Source of the DNA: Natronosalvus hydrolyticus
GTDB taxonomy: Archaea; Halobacteriota; Halobacteria; Halobacteriales; Natrialbaceae
Reading direction: 5' to 3'
DNA length: 64,000 bases
Assembly: GCA_025517525.1 (NCBI GenBank)
Contig: JAOPJZ010000014.1
Span: forward strand, 27,648-91,647
Shown here: one piece after another, positions 1 through 8,707 of the stretch
Layout of the letters: each line of letters starts with the position of its first letter
Position numbering within the stretch: position 1 is the first letter of the stretch
The notes under the pieces: generated by a model
The model's input: only the letters and a program-made list of their open reading frames with translations
Told to the model about the DNA's origin: nothing
Databases searched by the model: none
Translations under genes and position numbers: made by a program

Positions 1-1117
1 CGGTGACGCGTCGTTTTTCCGCTCCGTAATCTTTGACGCGTCGGGTGACTGCGCGTACCTCGGTCTCGGTCGGGTCGAAGCCGGTTTCGACCAGTCGTTC
101 GCGGACCGAGTGGGTCCCGGTGTGTTTGCCCAGGACTAGTCGACGCCGTGCGCCGACCATTTCGGGAGTCATCACGCCGGGTTCGAACGTATCGGAGTTT
201 TCGATGACGCCGGCAGCGTGGATGCCGCTTTCATGAGAGAACGCGTTGGAGCCGACGATCGGCTTGTTCGATGGGACTGGGACGCCGCTACGGTCGGCAA
301 CGACCTGTGAGAGTTCGGTGATGCGCGTCGTATCGATACCAGTATCTGCCTGGTAGACCGATTCGATGGCCATCACGTACTCCTCGTAGGCGGCGTTGCC
401 GGCGCGCTCGCCGATGGAGTTCACCGAAACCTGTGCCTGGTCGGCACCGGCTTCGATCCCCGCCAGCGCGTTCGCCGTGGCCAGTCCGAAGTCATCATGT
501 GTGTGTACGTCGATTCGGGCGTCGGTGTGCTGACAGACCTTCTCGATCAGATCGTAGAAGCGACGTGGCGTCGCAACCCCGCACGTATCGGGAATGTTGA
601 TCCAGTCGGTGCCTGCCTCGCTCACGGCTTCGATAACCGTCGTCAGGAACGCCTCGTCCGTCCGCGTCGCGTCCATCGGCGAGAACATACAGGTCGTTCC
701 CGTTTCGACGACGCGCTCTACGGCCGTGATGGCTTGCTCGACGACGTCCTCGCGACTCGAGTGCATCGAGTCTTCGATCTGGACGTCACTCGTGGAGACG
801 AAGACGTGAACCATCTCGACGCCGGAATCTAACGCGGCTTCGATGTCGCCATCGACGACGCGAGCTAACCCGCAGGTCGTCGTGTCCGTCGACGACGCGA
901 TATCACGGACGGCCTCGAACTCGGCCTCGGAGTTGACGGGGAAACCGGCCTCTATGACGTGGGTTCCCATCTCGTCTAAAATCCGTGCAATCTCGCGTTT
1001 GTCGTCGTAGGAAAACGACGTGCCTGGGGACTGCTCGCCGTCCCGTAGCGTGGTATCGAAGACGCGTGCTGTCTCGATTTCGTCAGTGGAATCTAATGTC
1101 CCCTGGAAGAACTCGAC
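1..1117 (-). CDS. leuA: 2-isopropylmalate synthase family protein (partial, disputed start)
   Basis: This is an HMGL-like TIM-barrel acyl-transferase of the LeuA/citramalate synthase family, which condenses acetyl-CoA with a 2-oxoacid at the start of leucine (or isoleucine) synthesis. Visible motifs are TTLRDGEQSPGTSF near the N-terminus, the metal-binding HTHDDFGLATANA, and NSIGERAGNAAYEE. About 370 residues are present. The gene leaves the window at the left edge, so the C-terminal regulatory domain is not seen. The homologous frame starts at VEFFQGTLDSTDE (about 1117) and has no ATG, GTG or TTG upstream for at least 140 bases. The two ATGs that sit correctly behind TATA boxes (1160 and 1280) are in a different frame, so either the start is unusual or there is an indel. 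LeuA is favoured over citramalate synthase, but this is not decided by the sequence. Confidence 0.85.
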
Positions 1118-1186
1118 CGCCCTGAGTGGTCTCAGAGCCAGTGTCGGTAGGTGTCGACATTGTATCCAACCACAGGCCCGAGGGAG

Positions 1187-1194
1187 TATATAAA
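1187..1194 (-). promoter_or_regulatory. TATA box for leaderless ATG at 1160
   Basis: Read on the minus strand this is TTTATATA. It is centred about 30 bases upstream of the ATG at 1160, the usual geometry for a leaderless haloarchaeal transcript. That ATG opens MSTPTDTGSETTQG, which is out of frame with the leuA body. Confidence 0.6.
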
Positions 1195-1277
1195 TGTGGC
1201 GCTGAAACGGATATTGGCACCATCGTAATTCGTGATTGACGTTCGTGAGGGTTCGAGAAATCGCACGCAGTAAACGG

Positions 1278-1324
1278 CATGGTATGTCACCCAATGTCCT
1301 TATACACAACAATACCATACCATG
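1278..1324. promoter_or_regulatory. Inverted repeat flanking a TATA-like sequence upstream of leuA
   Basis: CATGGTATG (1278-1286) and CATACCATG (1316-1324) form a perfect 9-base inverted repeat around a 29-base spacer. The spacer contains a minus-strand GTATAAGG (about 1299-1306) placed roughly 25 bases before an ATG at 1280. It may be an operator for a distal leuA promoter. The rest of the 1325-1640 interval holds nothing I can assign. Confidence 0.35.
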
Positions 1325-1640
1325 ATTCACCATTCCACGAGTGACCACGTCTGTGTAAATTACACTCCTTTGGTTGAGGATATAATGAATTCGGTGCTCG
1401 CGCGCACTGCCAATTGGACAATCGTCCGATACAGGACGGGACCGGAAGCCCCCAGCCGTGGGATTCGGTCGCACCACAGACGCCGTTCACCGTCTCATAG
1501 GATTCGTTATCGTCCCGTACCGGTTAGCGACCATCCCGGTCGTCACTGACCGGTATCAGTTAGACCAGTCCCTCTCATTATGCTATGTCACCTCGAGCGT
1601 GGGGGAACGTTTTTCTCATCGCGGTTCGAGCGTTGCAGGT

Positions 1641-1931
1641 ATGAGCGATTTCGACCTCGACCTTCGAACTGTCGAGGAACACATGGACGAGGAACTCGAT
1701 CTCGAGGGGAGTATCCTGCTCGATGTCCTCGATGGAACGACCGAACCCGAAACCTGGCTCGAGACGCTGGATGCTGGAAACGTCCTCGTGTTGAACGTCA
1801 AAGGCGACGTGAACGAACTGGCAGCGGGCTTTGCGCGTGACGTCAAAGAGTCGGGCGGCAGCCTCGTTCACTTCCGTGGATTTCTGATCGTCGCACCACC
1901 GGGCGTCGACGTGGATACGAGCCGATTGTGA
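1641..1931 (+). CDS. DUF5779 family protein
   Basis: A 96-residue acidic protein that I recognise as the haloarchaeal DUF5779 family, of unknown function. The core reads EGSILLDVLDGTTEP, then GNVLVLNVKGDVNELA, and it ends near FLIVAPPGVDVDTSRL. This is a compact soluble domain with no signal peptide or membrane segment. The ATG at 1641 is chosen because family similarity begins at MSDFDLDLRTVEEH, although the frame stays open to 1458. No clear TATA box is seen. The length matches the family as I know it. The neighbours give no functional hint. Confidence 0.85.
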   Translation: MSDFDLDLRTVEEHMDEELDLEGSILLDVLDGTTEPETWLETLDAGNVLVLNVKGDVNELAAGFARDVKESGGSLVHFRGFLIVAPPGVDVDTSRL

Positions 1932-2064
1932 GGGTCAGGTTGGCTTTTCTCGAGAAGGTTTGATACGGTTTACTGTCGTCTCTTCCCGAAGATTGCCGAC
2001 CCGGTATGGGTAATCACCGGTAAACAGTTACAGCAGACCGTATGAGAGGGTGGCCTGCAATGCG

Positions 2065-2142
2065 AGTAGCCAGTGAAACGATGCACACACCCCTCGTGAC
2101 GCAGGCTGGCGATAGAGTGTGCAATGCGTTTCACTGACTACT
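2065..2142 (+). repeat. 78-bp hairpin element, copy A
   Basis: An imperfect palindrome. The arm AGTAGCCAGTGAAAC (2065-2079) pairs with GTTTCACTGACTACT (2128-2142) at 14 of 15 positions, and inner GCACAC/GTGTGC arms extend the stem. Related copies lie at 42443-42520 and, in reverse orientation, at 53703-53779. The right arm overlaps the last codons and stop of the VOC gene that ends at 2131. It resembles a MITE or other small non-autonomous mobile repeat. No target duplication is obvious. Confidence 0.75.
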
Positions 2143-2850
2143 ATCGGTGGCACAAAACGTCAGATGGTGACCGTCAGGGTCACGGGCGACCAGTCTGTCT
2201 CCAGTGCGCTCGAGCGAACAGACCGTTCCTTCGAGTGTGTCCCTAATACGGTCGATATCGTCGGTTTCGAACCCGAGGTCGACGTGGACGCCACCTCTGG
2301 CCTCGGCCAACCCCAGGTGTGGCTCCCACAACTCGAGGGCGACCGGCCCGGCCATTCGGACACGAACCCGTTCTTCGCCCCGGTCGATCGTCTCGAACCC
2401 CAGTTGGCTGTACAGCGATTCGGCCCGCTCGAGCGATTCGACCTCGAGGACGACCTCGAACAGGCCATCGATTCCGGGGCCGTCGACGTCGGTCTGACCG
2501 AGTTCGACGCAGTTGCCATCGGGGTCGTACAGGTACAGCGAACGTGAGCTTCCGAAGGTGTACTCGTCCAGGTCGTATCCCATCGGTCCCGAAAGTCTGT
2601 CCCACCAGTCGTCGTATTCCTCGGCCGGAATCGAGAGCGCGTAATGGGTGTGGAGGCCACCTCGAGGGACCCCATTGGGACGACGAAGCACCAGATCGGT
2701 GTCACCGACAGGGTAGGCAACCGCGCTGGCTGGTTCGGTCACGGCCGGGGACCCTTCACGGGGGGACAACTCGAGCGTTTCCTCGTAAAATCGGCGTGCT
2801 GGCTCGAGATATTTGACCTCGAGGCCGAGCCAGGCGAGCGAACGGAGCAT
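2131..2850 (-). CDS. VOC (glyoxalase/dioxygenase) family protein, two domains
   Basis: A 239-residue soluble protein with two vicinal-oxygen-chelate domains, roughly residues 4-118 and 127-235. Each has the beta-alpha-beta pattern of the fold, beginning LAWLGLEVKYLEPARRFYEE and GLFEVVLEVESLERAESLY. Candidate metal ligands are the His of HTHYALS and the Glu of NCVELGQ in domain 1, and the His of VHVDLGF in domain 2. The family includes ring-cleavage dioxygenases and glyoxalases, but the substrate cannot be inferred here. The last residues and stop (GAT AGT AGT CAG TGA) fall inside hairpin element A, so the present C-terminus may derive from that insertion. It is transcribed convergently with the 1641 gene. 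Confidence 0.8.
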   Translation of the reverse strand: MLRSLAWLGLEVKYLEPARRFYEETLELSPREGSPAVTEPASAVAYPVGDTDLVLRRPNGVPRGGLHTHYALSIPAEEYDDWWDRLSGPMGYDLDEYTFGSSRSLYLYDPDGNCVELGQTDVDGPGIDGLFEVVLEVESLERAESLYSQLGFETIDRGEERVRVRMAGPVALELWEPHLGLAEARGGVHVDLGFETDDIDRIRDTLEGTVCSLERTGDRLVARDPDGHHLTFCATDSSQ

Positions 2851-3067
2851 ACGTGGGCGTACTCAACACGGGGTCAAAGAGGCACCGGCGTCCGAATTCC
2901 CACCGGTAATGCGTTTTCGGTATCTGGTTTATCGGGCCCCTCGAGTGAAGTATCGGCTCGAGTGTCCCCACTTCATGCCGAATCGGTGAGGGTTTGTAAC
3001 CTGTCGATACCCCATTTGCGCTGCCGTCTCAATGGCGTTTATACCGATTGCGACCCTATAGGCGTCT

Positions 3068-3751
3068 ATGAGCCTCCGTATCGACGAACGAGCGACCGAT
3101 TTCCGTGAAATTGATCGCTTCGATGGCGGTTTCGGCTGGATCGCACACCCCAAAGAAGGGATGCAACGAGCCAGTCACGCCCTCGCAATCGACGGCGACG
3201 TCTGGGTGTTCGACCCCGTGGATGCCGACGGACTCGACGAGGCACTCGCCGAACTCGGCACCGTGACGGGTGTCGTCGTCATGCTGGACCGTCACAAGCG
3301 AGACGCTGCGGAAATCGCAACTCGGCACGACGTTCCGGTCTACATGCCGAAGTGGTTCGACGGCGTCAGCGAAGAGATCGACGCACCCGTCGTCCGGTTC
3401 ACCGATTCGCTCGCGGATACCGGCCTCGAGGCACACGTCATGAAAGACGGCCGATCCTGGCAGGAAGTCGCCCTCTACGAACCGGATCGCCGAATTCTCC
3501 TCGTGCCCGAATCGGTCGGTACGGCGTCGTATTTCCGCGCCGGTGGCGAACCCCTCGGCGTCCATCCGATGCGTCGAATCGCACCCCCTCGAGAGGAACT
3601 CAGCCGGTTCGACCCCGAGCATATCCTCGTGGGCCACGGCCCCGGGATTCACGAGGACGCGTCCGCAGTGCTGGCGACGGCCCTCGATACGGCCCGGCGA
3701 CGACTTCCTCGAGCGTACGCCGGTGCATTTTGGGGAATGCTACCGTTTTGA
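3068..3751 (+). CDS. Metallo-beta-lactamase-like haloarchaeal protein
   Basis: A 227-residue soluble protein with the layout of a metallo-beta-lactamase-fold domain: N-terminal strands (GGFGWIAHPKEGMQRASHAL, VWVFDPVDADGL), a central VVVMLDRHKRDAAEIA segment where the HxHxDH motif would lie, and a C-terminal HILVGHGPGI. The canonical HxHxDH is degenerate (D-R-H-K-R-D), so metal-dependent hydrolysis is uncertain. The ATG at 3068 is supported by TTTATACC at about 3037-3044, fitting a leaderless transcript. Function is unknown; similar genes are annotated as MBL-fold or hypothetical in haloarchaea. Confidence 0.7.
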   Translation: MSLRIDERATDFREIDRFDGGFGWIAHPKEGMQRASHALAIDGDVWVFDPVDADGLDEALAELGTVTGVVVMLDRHKRDAAEIATRHDVPVYMPKWFDGVSEEIDAPVVRFTDSLADTGLEAHVMKDGRSWQEVALYEPDRRILLVPESVGTASYFRAGGEPLGVHPMRRIAPPREELSRFDPEHILVGHGPGIHEDASAVLATALDTARRRLPRAYAGAFWGMLPF

Positions 3752-3857
3752 TCGGTTCGTCCCAACGCCGAGCTATCACCGGTAGGTTCCACCCCCAGGA
3801 TTTCACCAACGTATGATGGGGACACCTATATGTGCCCACCGCAGCTAACCATTAGCA

Positions 3858-4283
3858 GTGGTCTACATCACTCGCGGACTGGTCGACGTCTTGCTCGAGT
3901 TGGCGGACGATGCCGACCCATCCGGCGTCACAACCGGCTTATCAGTTTCTGAGGCGGCGTCACTCGAGGGCCCCGACGTCGCTGCACTCCCCGACGAGGC
4001 ACCAGTTTTCACGGACTTTTTCCTCCCAGACCCCGGTAATGCGGTTAACGCCGTCTTCGGAGTCAACCTCTCTACGCCCGCCACGGAAACCCAGGGCCGA
4101 TTCGTCTCACACCCGGTCGGCGAACTGACCGTGACGAAATACGACGACCTCGCACAGATACTCTTCGTCGCCGTTCCGCCCTGGACCGACGATGCGGAAA
4201 CCTTCGCCGCGTTCGATCGAACGGGAGAACGGCTTCAGCTCGAGATTGTCGACGCCGAACCGCCGGTTGACTCCTTCGAGTGA
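3858..4283 (+). CDS. Conserved haloarchaeal hypothetical protein
   Basis: A 141-residue acidic soluble protein that I do not assign to a named family. It starts with GTG (GTG GTC TAC ATC). A TATA-like CTATATG lies at about 3826-3832, some 28 bases upstream, which supports this start. The central segment NAVNAVFGVNLSTPATETQG followed by GRFVSHPVGELTVTKYDD looks like a structured alpha/beta core. There is no signal peptide or membrane segment. It sits about 95 bases upstream of phoU in the same direction, but phoU has its own TATA box, so the two are probably separate transcripts. Confidence 0.7.
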   Translation: MVYITRGLVDVLLELADDADPSGVTTGLSVSEAASLEGPDVAALPDEAPVFTDFFLPDPGNAVNAVFGVNLSTPATETQGRFVSHPVGELTVTKYDDLAQILFVAVPPWTDDAETFAAFDRTGERLQLEIVDAEPPVDSFE

Positions 4284-4377
4284 ATCGGTTTACGGGGTGG
4301 ACGACGTAACGCTCGAGCAAGCTGATTTCGTGATAGGCGACGTAACATATATCTGCGCCGCCCGAGGTGGACAGAAT

Positions 4378-5049
4378 ATGGCCAGAAATTCGTACCAAGA
4401 ACAACTGCGTGAGCTTCGTGCAGAGATCTGTTATATGGGCGAACTCGTGATGGAACGCCTGCGTATGGGGCTCGATGCACTGGATCGCAAAGACGACGAA
4501 CTCGCCCAGGAAGTCATCATGGGCGACAGCGAAATCAACCGCATGTATCTCGACCTCGAGCAGCGATGTATCAACCTGCTCGCGCTCCAGCAGCCGGTCG
4601 CGAGCGACCTCCGGTTTATCGCCTCCTCGTTCAAAATCATCACGGACCTCGAGCGGGTCGGTGATCTGGCGGTGAATCTCGGCGAGTACACCCAGGAGGC
4701 CGAACGCGACCTCTTTCCTGATGTCGACGTACAAGCGATGGGTGACCTTACCCTCGAGATGGTCGATGACGCCATGCAGGCGTACGACCAGGAAGACACC
4801 ACTGCCTGTCGTGAGTTGGCAACCAGGGACGACGACATCGACCACTTCGCCGAACGCGCGAGTCAGATCGTCGTCCGTGATCTCATCGAACGCGAACTTG
4901 AATCGCCCGATGAAGTCGAATACCTACTCAGAGACGTGTCACGCTTGCTGTTGACGATTCGTGACCTCGAGCGCGTTGGCGACCACGCGGTGAACATCGC
5001 CGCTCGGACGCTGTATATGGTCGAAAACGACGACGAACTCATTTACTGA
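4378..5049 (+). CDS. phoU: Phosphate signalling protein PhoU
   Basis: A 223-residue protein made of two PhoU three-helix-bundle repeats. Each carries the metal-binding signature: DLERVGDLAVNL around residue 90 and DLERVGDHAVNI around residue 205. PhoU modulates high-affinity phosphate uptake (Pst) and phosphate signalling at the membrane. No pst genes are in this window. The ATG at 4378 is preferred over upstream in-frame starts because an ACATATATC TATA box lies at about 4345-4353, giving a leaderless transcript, and because PhoU similarity begins at SYQEQLRELRAEI. The length is normal for archaeal PhoU. Confidence 0.93.
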   Translation: MARNSYQEQLRELRAEICYMGELVMERLRMGLDALDRKDDELAQEVIMGDSEINRMYLDLEQRCINLLALQQPVASDLRFIASSFKIITDLERVGDLAVNLGEYTQEAERDLFPDVDVQAMGDLTLEMVDDAMQAYDQEDTTACRELATRDDDIDHFAERASQIVVRDLIERELESPDEVEYLLRDVSRLLLTIRDLERVGDHAVNIAARTLYMVENDDELIY

Positions 5050-5165
5050 TCGGACGTTCTCTCGAAGGGCTTTGCTTGTACTGTTTTAGCCCCTGAAAAA
5101 AATCGATCGATGGGGTCTGTTGTACTCTGTGGGGTGATTATTCTCGAGTCCAAGACGAGCCCTTC

Positions 5166-5795
5166 CTATTCGTTTTTCGACAGTTCATACGCAAACGCCG
5201 CCGTAACCACTCCAAGCGTCCCGACGATGAGTACACCGACGATGAGCGGTGTGAAAGGTACCAAATTGCTTGCCGCCAGCGCGAGCACAACGGCACTCAG
5301 GACAGTGAGCAATGCGTATGCTCCGATCCAGCGTTCGTATTTTTGTGCTGGCACCTCCTCTACCGGGGATTCTGGCTCGAGATATCGGTCGAACTTCCGG
5401 ATCGTCGGCGTCGGTGTGACCAGTCCACGGTCGTCGTCGTAGTTGATGACGTTCAGTTCGTCGAGTTTCGGCAGATGTGTTTGGTACAGTGAGATGTACA
5501 CACGCTGACGCTGGCTCGAGCGCAACTGCTCGACGGTGATGTTGTTTTCTCTGGCGGCAATCCATTCCGTCAGGTCGCTGATTGACACTGCCGAGACCGA
5601 TTCGAAATCGTCGTTTTCGTCCTCGAGTTGCGCCTGAAGGTATCGAAGCACGTCTCGCCGTCTACTCGTCTGCAGGATATGAAACACGGAATCGTTCGAA
5701 AGGGACGTCCGTCTCGTGGTTTCCTCTTCACCAGTTGTGCCGGTCGCTGGCTCGTCGTGGACCGGTGGCGCTTGCGAGTGACTCCCTTTCTCCAT
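5166..5795 (-). CDS. DUF7344 winged-helix membrane protein
   Basis: 209 residues. The N-terminal half carries a DUF7344/winged-helix type domain (SVFHILQTSRRRDVLRYLQ, VYISLYQTHLPKLDELNVI) typical of many haloarchaeal genes annotated as putative regulators. It is followed by two membrane segments, about residues 148-167 and 172-193 (YALLTVLSAVVLALAASNL and ILIVGTLGVV-like stretches). A membrane-tethered DNA- or protein-binding role is an inference. The ATG at 5795 (MEKGSHSQ) is chosen because CATATATAAATA lies at about 5821-5832, placed for a leaderless start; the frame is open further upstream. It is convergent with phoU. Confidence 0.8.
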   Translation of the reverse strand: MEKGSHSQAPPVHDEPATGTTGEEETTRRTSLSNDSVFHILQTSRRRDVLRYLQAQLEDENDDFESVSAVSISDLTEWIAARENNITVEQLRSSQRQRVYISLYQTHLPKLDELNVINYDDDRGLVTPTPTIRKFDRYLEPESPVEEVPAQKYERWIGAYALLTVLSAVVLALAASNLVPFTPLIVGVLIVGTLGVVTAAFAYELSKNE

Positions 5796-5882
5796 CGTGT
5801 AACCGAAGTGAAACCCTGCCCATATATAAATATTGAATTGTATAAAATTGTTCACAGTAGCTATCAACGCCGGCGTCCGTAT

Positions 5883-7985
5883 TTATCGGGCGTCTTCGAG
5901 GGCCTCGAGTGCCTCGGGGTTTTCGAGACTCGAGATGTCGCCCAGATCCTCGCCGGTGTAGGCCGCCTGGACGGCCCGTCGGATGATTTTTCCGGATTGA
6001 GTTTTGGGGAAGGCGTCGACGAACAGGATCTCGCGTGGCCGGAAGGGCTTGCCGAGTTCCTCGCCGACCTGGTTACGGAGTTCGGTTCGAAGCGTTTCGT
6101 CTTCCTCGAATCCGTCCCCGAGGATGACGTAGGTGACGACAGCCGTACCGGTGGTGTCGTCCGGAGCACCGACGGCGGCTGCCTGGTTGACGGCCTCGTG
6201 ATCGATGAGCGCGCCTTCGACTTCGGCCGGGCCGACCTTTCGGCCGGCCACGTTGAGCGCATCGTCGGCGCGGCCATGCAAGAACCAGAAGCCGTCTTCG
6301 TCCTTCTGGGCCCAGTCGCCGTGGTCCCACATATCCTCGAACGTTGACCAGTACTCATCGAGGTAGCGTTCGTCGCCGCTCCAGAGCGACTTGGTCATCG
6401 ACGGACAGGAGTCCCGAGCAACGAGGAAGCCACGTTCGTTGTCGTCTTTGACGGACTCGCCGGCGGCGTTGACGATATCGATGTCCATACCGAGTCCCGG
6501 ACCACCGAGCGTACAGGGCTTGAGCGGCTGGGTCGGCATCGGCATCAGGAAACAGCCACAGATTTCGGTCCCGCCGGAGATGTTGATGATCGGCGTGTCG
6601 CCCCCGCCGACGTGTTCGTAGAACCAGCGCCAGGATTCAGGGTCCCAGGGCTCGCCCGTCGAGCCGAGGAGTCGAAGCGACGACAGGTCGTGCCCCTCGA
6701 GCCACTCGTCATCTCCGGCTTCACCGGAGTCGGATGGCTCGTCAGACGTCGTCTGATGCCCGCCGTGTTTGCGGAGGGAACGGATAGCCGTCGGCGAGAT
6801 TCCGAACTGAGTCAGTCCGTGGCGGTCGATCATCTCCCAGAAGCGGTCTGGTTCAGGATGGTCTGGTGCCCCCTCGTACATGAAGACGGTGCCGCCGAAA
6901 GTGTGGACGCCGATCAGGGTCCACGGCCCCATCATCCAACCGATGTCGCTGACCCAGAAAAAGCGGTCGGCCGGTTTGAGGTCGAAGCCGAAATACAGCT
7001 CTTTGGCACACTGCGTCTGAACACCAGCGTGCGTGTGGACGATCCCTTTTGGCGTCCCCGTCGTCCCCGAAGAGTACAGTAACATCGACTCCTGACTCGA
7101 GGGGAGGGACTTGCTCTCGTACTCGTCGTCCTGCGTTTCGACGGCGTCGTGCCACCATTCGTCGCGCTCGTCGTCCCAGGGGATGTCGTGGGGTCTATCC
7201 GTGCCACTCGAGTCACGGGTCCCCGTTGGCGTCTTCGGGCCACGTTCTGGCTCGCTCGAGCCTAACCGATCGAAGACGATGGTGTGCTCGATGTGACCGG
7301 CCTCGTCGATGGCGTCATCTGCGGATTCTTTCAGGTAGATCGGACTCCCGCGCCGGTAGAAGCCGTCGCCGGTAAAGAGCACTGAACACTCGGCGTCCTC
7401 GATGCGGGTGGCCACGGCATCGACGCCGAAGCCCGAAAAGATGGGGACGGCAATAGCACCGACTTTGAAACAGCCGTACAGTATCGAGACGACTTCGGGC
7501 ACCATCGGCATGTACAGACCCACAGTGTCACCCGTCTCGATGCCTCGGTCTTCGAGAGCGTTGGCCACTTTGTTCGCCTGACGGTGGAGTTCGTGGTAGG
7601 TAATTTCGCGCACCTCGCCGTCTTCGCCCTCCCAGATTGTCGCCACCGTGTTTCGCTGCTCGCTTTCGAGGGCGGCGTGTCGGTCGACCGTATTGTGGGC
7701 GATGTTGAGCTCGCCACCCGGATACCAGTCGGTGAACTGGGGACCATCCGAATTGTCCCGCACCTCATCGTACGGTTCGAAAAACTCGAGGTCGAGGTAG
7801 TCGACCAGTTCGTCCCAGAACCACTCGACGCCGCTTTCGCCGTCACTGCGGTCGGTCGTCGTTCGCTCGATGAGGTCGTCGTAGTCTTCGATACCGTACG
7901 CCTGCATAAACGCCCAGACGTTGGTGGATTCGACGAACGCCTGCGTTGGTTCGTGCACCACCTCGTCGGTCATATCCCCGTCCAT
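5883..7985 (-). CDS. AMP-forming acetate/acyl-CoA synthetase
   Basis: A 700-residue member of the ANL (acyl-CoA synthetase) superfamily that adenylates a carboxylic acid and transfers it to CoA. The ATP-binding P-loop reads LLYSSGTTGTPKGIVHTHAG. An INISGGTEICG motif and the C-terminal lid with AGRKVGPAEVEG and the catalytic-lysine KTQSGKIIRR are all present. The size and N-terminal ACAS-like domain (WYPGGELNIAHNTVDRHAA) match acetyl/propionyl-CoA synthetases, so acetate, propionate or a similar short acid is likely. About residues 235-290 hold a charged insertion (SSEPERGPKTPTGTRDSSG). It diverges from an Lrp-type regulator that may control it. The start at 7985 could instead be the ATG at 7973. 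Confidence 0.9.
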   Translation of the reverse strand: MDGDMTDEVVHEPTQAFVESTNVWAFMQAYGIEDYDDLIERTTTDRSDGESGVEWFWDELVDYLDLEFFEPYDEVRDNSDGPQFTDWYPGGELNIAHNTVDRHAALESEQRNTVATIWEGEDGEVREITYHELHRQANKVANALEDRGIETGDTVGLYMPMVPEVVSILYGCFKVGAIAVPIFSGFGVDAVATRIEDAECSVLFTGDGFYRRGSPIYLKESADDAIDEAGHIEHTIVFDRLGSSEPERGPKTPTGTRDSSGTDRPHDIPWDDERDEWWHDAVETQDDEYESKSLPSSQESMLLYSSGTTGTPKGIVHTHAGVQTQCAKELYFGFDLKPADRFFWVSDIGWMMGPWTLIGVHTFGGTVFMYEGAPDHPEPDRFWEMIDRHGLTQFGISPTAIRSLRKHGGHQTTSDEPSDSGEAGDDEWLEGHDLSSLRLLGSTGEPWDPESWRWFYEHVGGGDTPIINISGGTEICGCFLMPMPTQPLKPCTLGGPGLGMDIDIVNAAGESVKDDNERGFLVARDSCPSMTKSLWSGDERYLDEYWSTFEDMWDHGDWAQKDEDGFWFLHGRADDALNVAGRKVGPAEVEGALIDHEAVNQAAAVGAPDDTTGTAVVTYVILGDGFEEDETLRTELRNQVGEELGKPFRPREILFVDAFPKTQSGKIIRRAVQAAYTGEDLGDISSLENPEALEALEDAR

Positions 7986-8146
7986 ATACTGGCAATGTTT
8001 GCCGGCCCGTGCAATGAACGTTACCGTTGCCCGTTTTCGCTGCTGTGCACGCTCTCCGTTCTGACGATTTGTAAGCTAGAGGAAACACTACGTTCAAGGT
8101 TCACCTGTTTGTACTATATATTATGGCAGATACGTCAGGCAGTCAG

Positions 8147-8659
8147 ATGGGAACCGCGGACCTCGACATCGAGGAAACCATCGAGCAACTCGTCACCGAG
8201 AATCTGGACGAAGTCGACTACAAGATCTACCGCATTTTAAACGAAGATGGGCGAATATCGGACACCGACCTGGGCGAGCGAGTCGGGCTCTCGAGAACCG
8301 CCGTTCGACGACGACGCAAAAAACTCCAGGACAATAACATCATCAAGATCATCGGCGTTCTCGTCCTTCAGGAAGTCGATCTCGAGTATGCCGACGTTCA
8401 GGTCTCGCTCCAGCCCGAGGCCACGAACGAAGAACTCCACGAGTTTATCGACTACCTGGTCGATCAGGAACTGGTCTACGAAGTCGACGAGTACCTCGGA
8501 CAATCGGATATGTTGATCCGGGTCTGGCACGCTTCGCTCCGTGACGTCAAAGAGTACGTCAACGAGTTGATCCAGCACGCAGACATCGTTGAGGACTACG
8601 AGGTCGTGCCGGTCATCAGGACCCACAAAGCCTGGCACAGTAAAATCGAGAACGCCTGA
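8147..8659 (+). CDS. Lrp/AsnC family transcriptional regulator
   Basis: 170 residues with an N-terminal HTH (VDYKIYRILNEDGRISDTDL, then LGERVGLSRTAVRRRRKKL) and a C-terminal ligand-sensing RAM-like domain. The sequence is typical of haloarchaeal Lrp/AsnC regulators, which bind promoters as dimers or octamers and often sense amino acids. ACTATATATT lies at 8113-8122, so the ATG at 8147 (MGTADLDIEE) is about 29 bases downstream and is a better leaderless start than the ATG at 8123, which directly abuts the TATA box. It diverges from the acyl-CoA synthetase gene, and control of that neighbour is plausible but inferred. Confidence 0.87.
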   Translation: MGTADLDIEETIEQLVTENLDEVDYKIYRILNEDGRISDTDLGERVGLSRTAVRRRRKKLQDNNIIKIIGVLVLQEVDLEYADVQVSLQPEATNEELHEFIDYLVDQELVYEVDEYLGQSDMLIRVWHASLRDVKEYVNELIQHADIVEDYEVVPVIRTHKAWHSKIENA

Positions 8660-8707
8660 TTGCGTTTCGCTCCCCGTCTCGTGTAACGATTTCCCACCGA
8701 GCGGCGT

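Noticed and set aside
1322..1549. A short plus-strand frame (75 residues) starting near a TATA-like sequence
   Set aside because: Arg/Ser-rich composition unlike acidic haloarchaeal proteins and no recognisable family.
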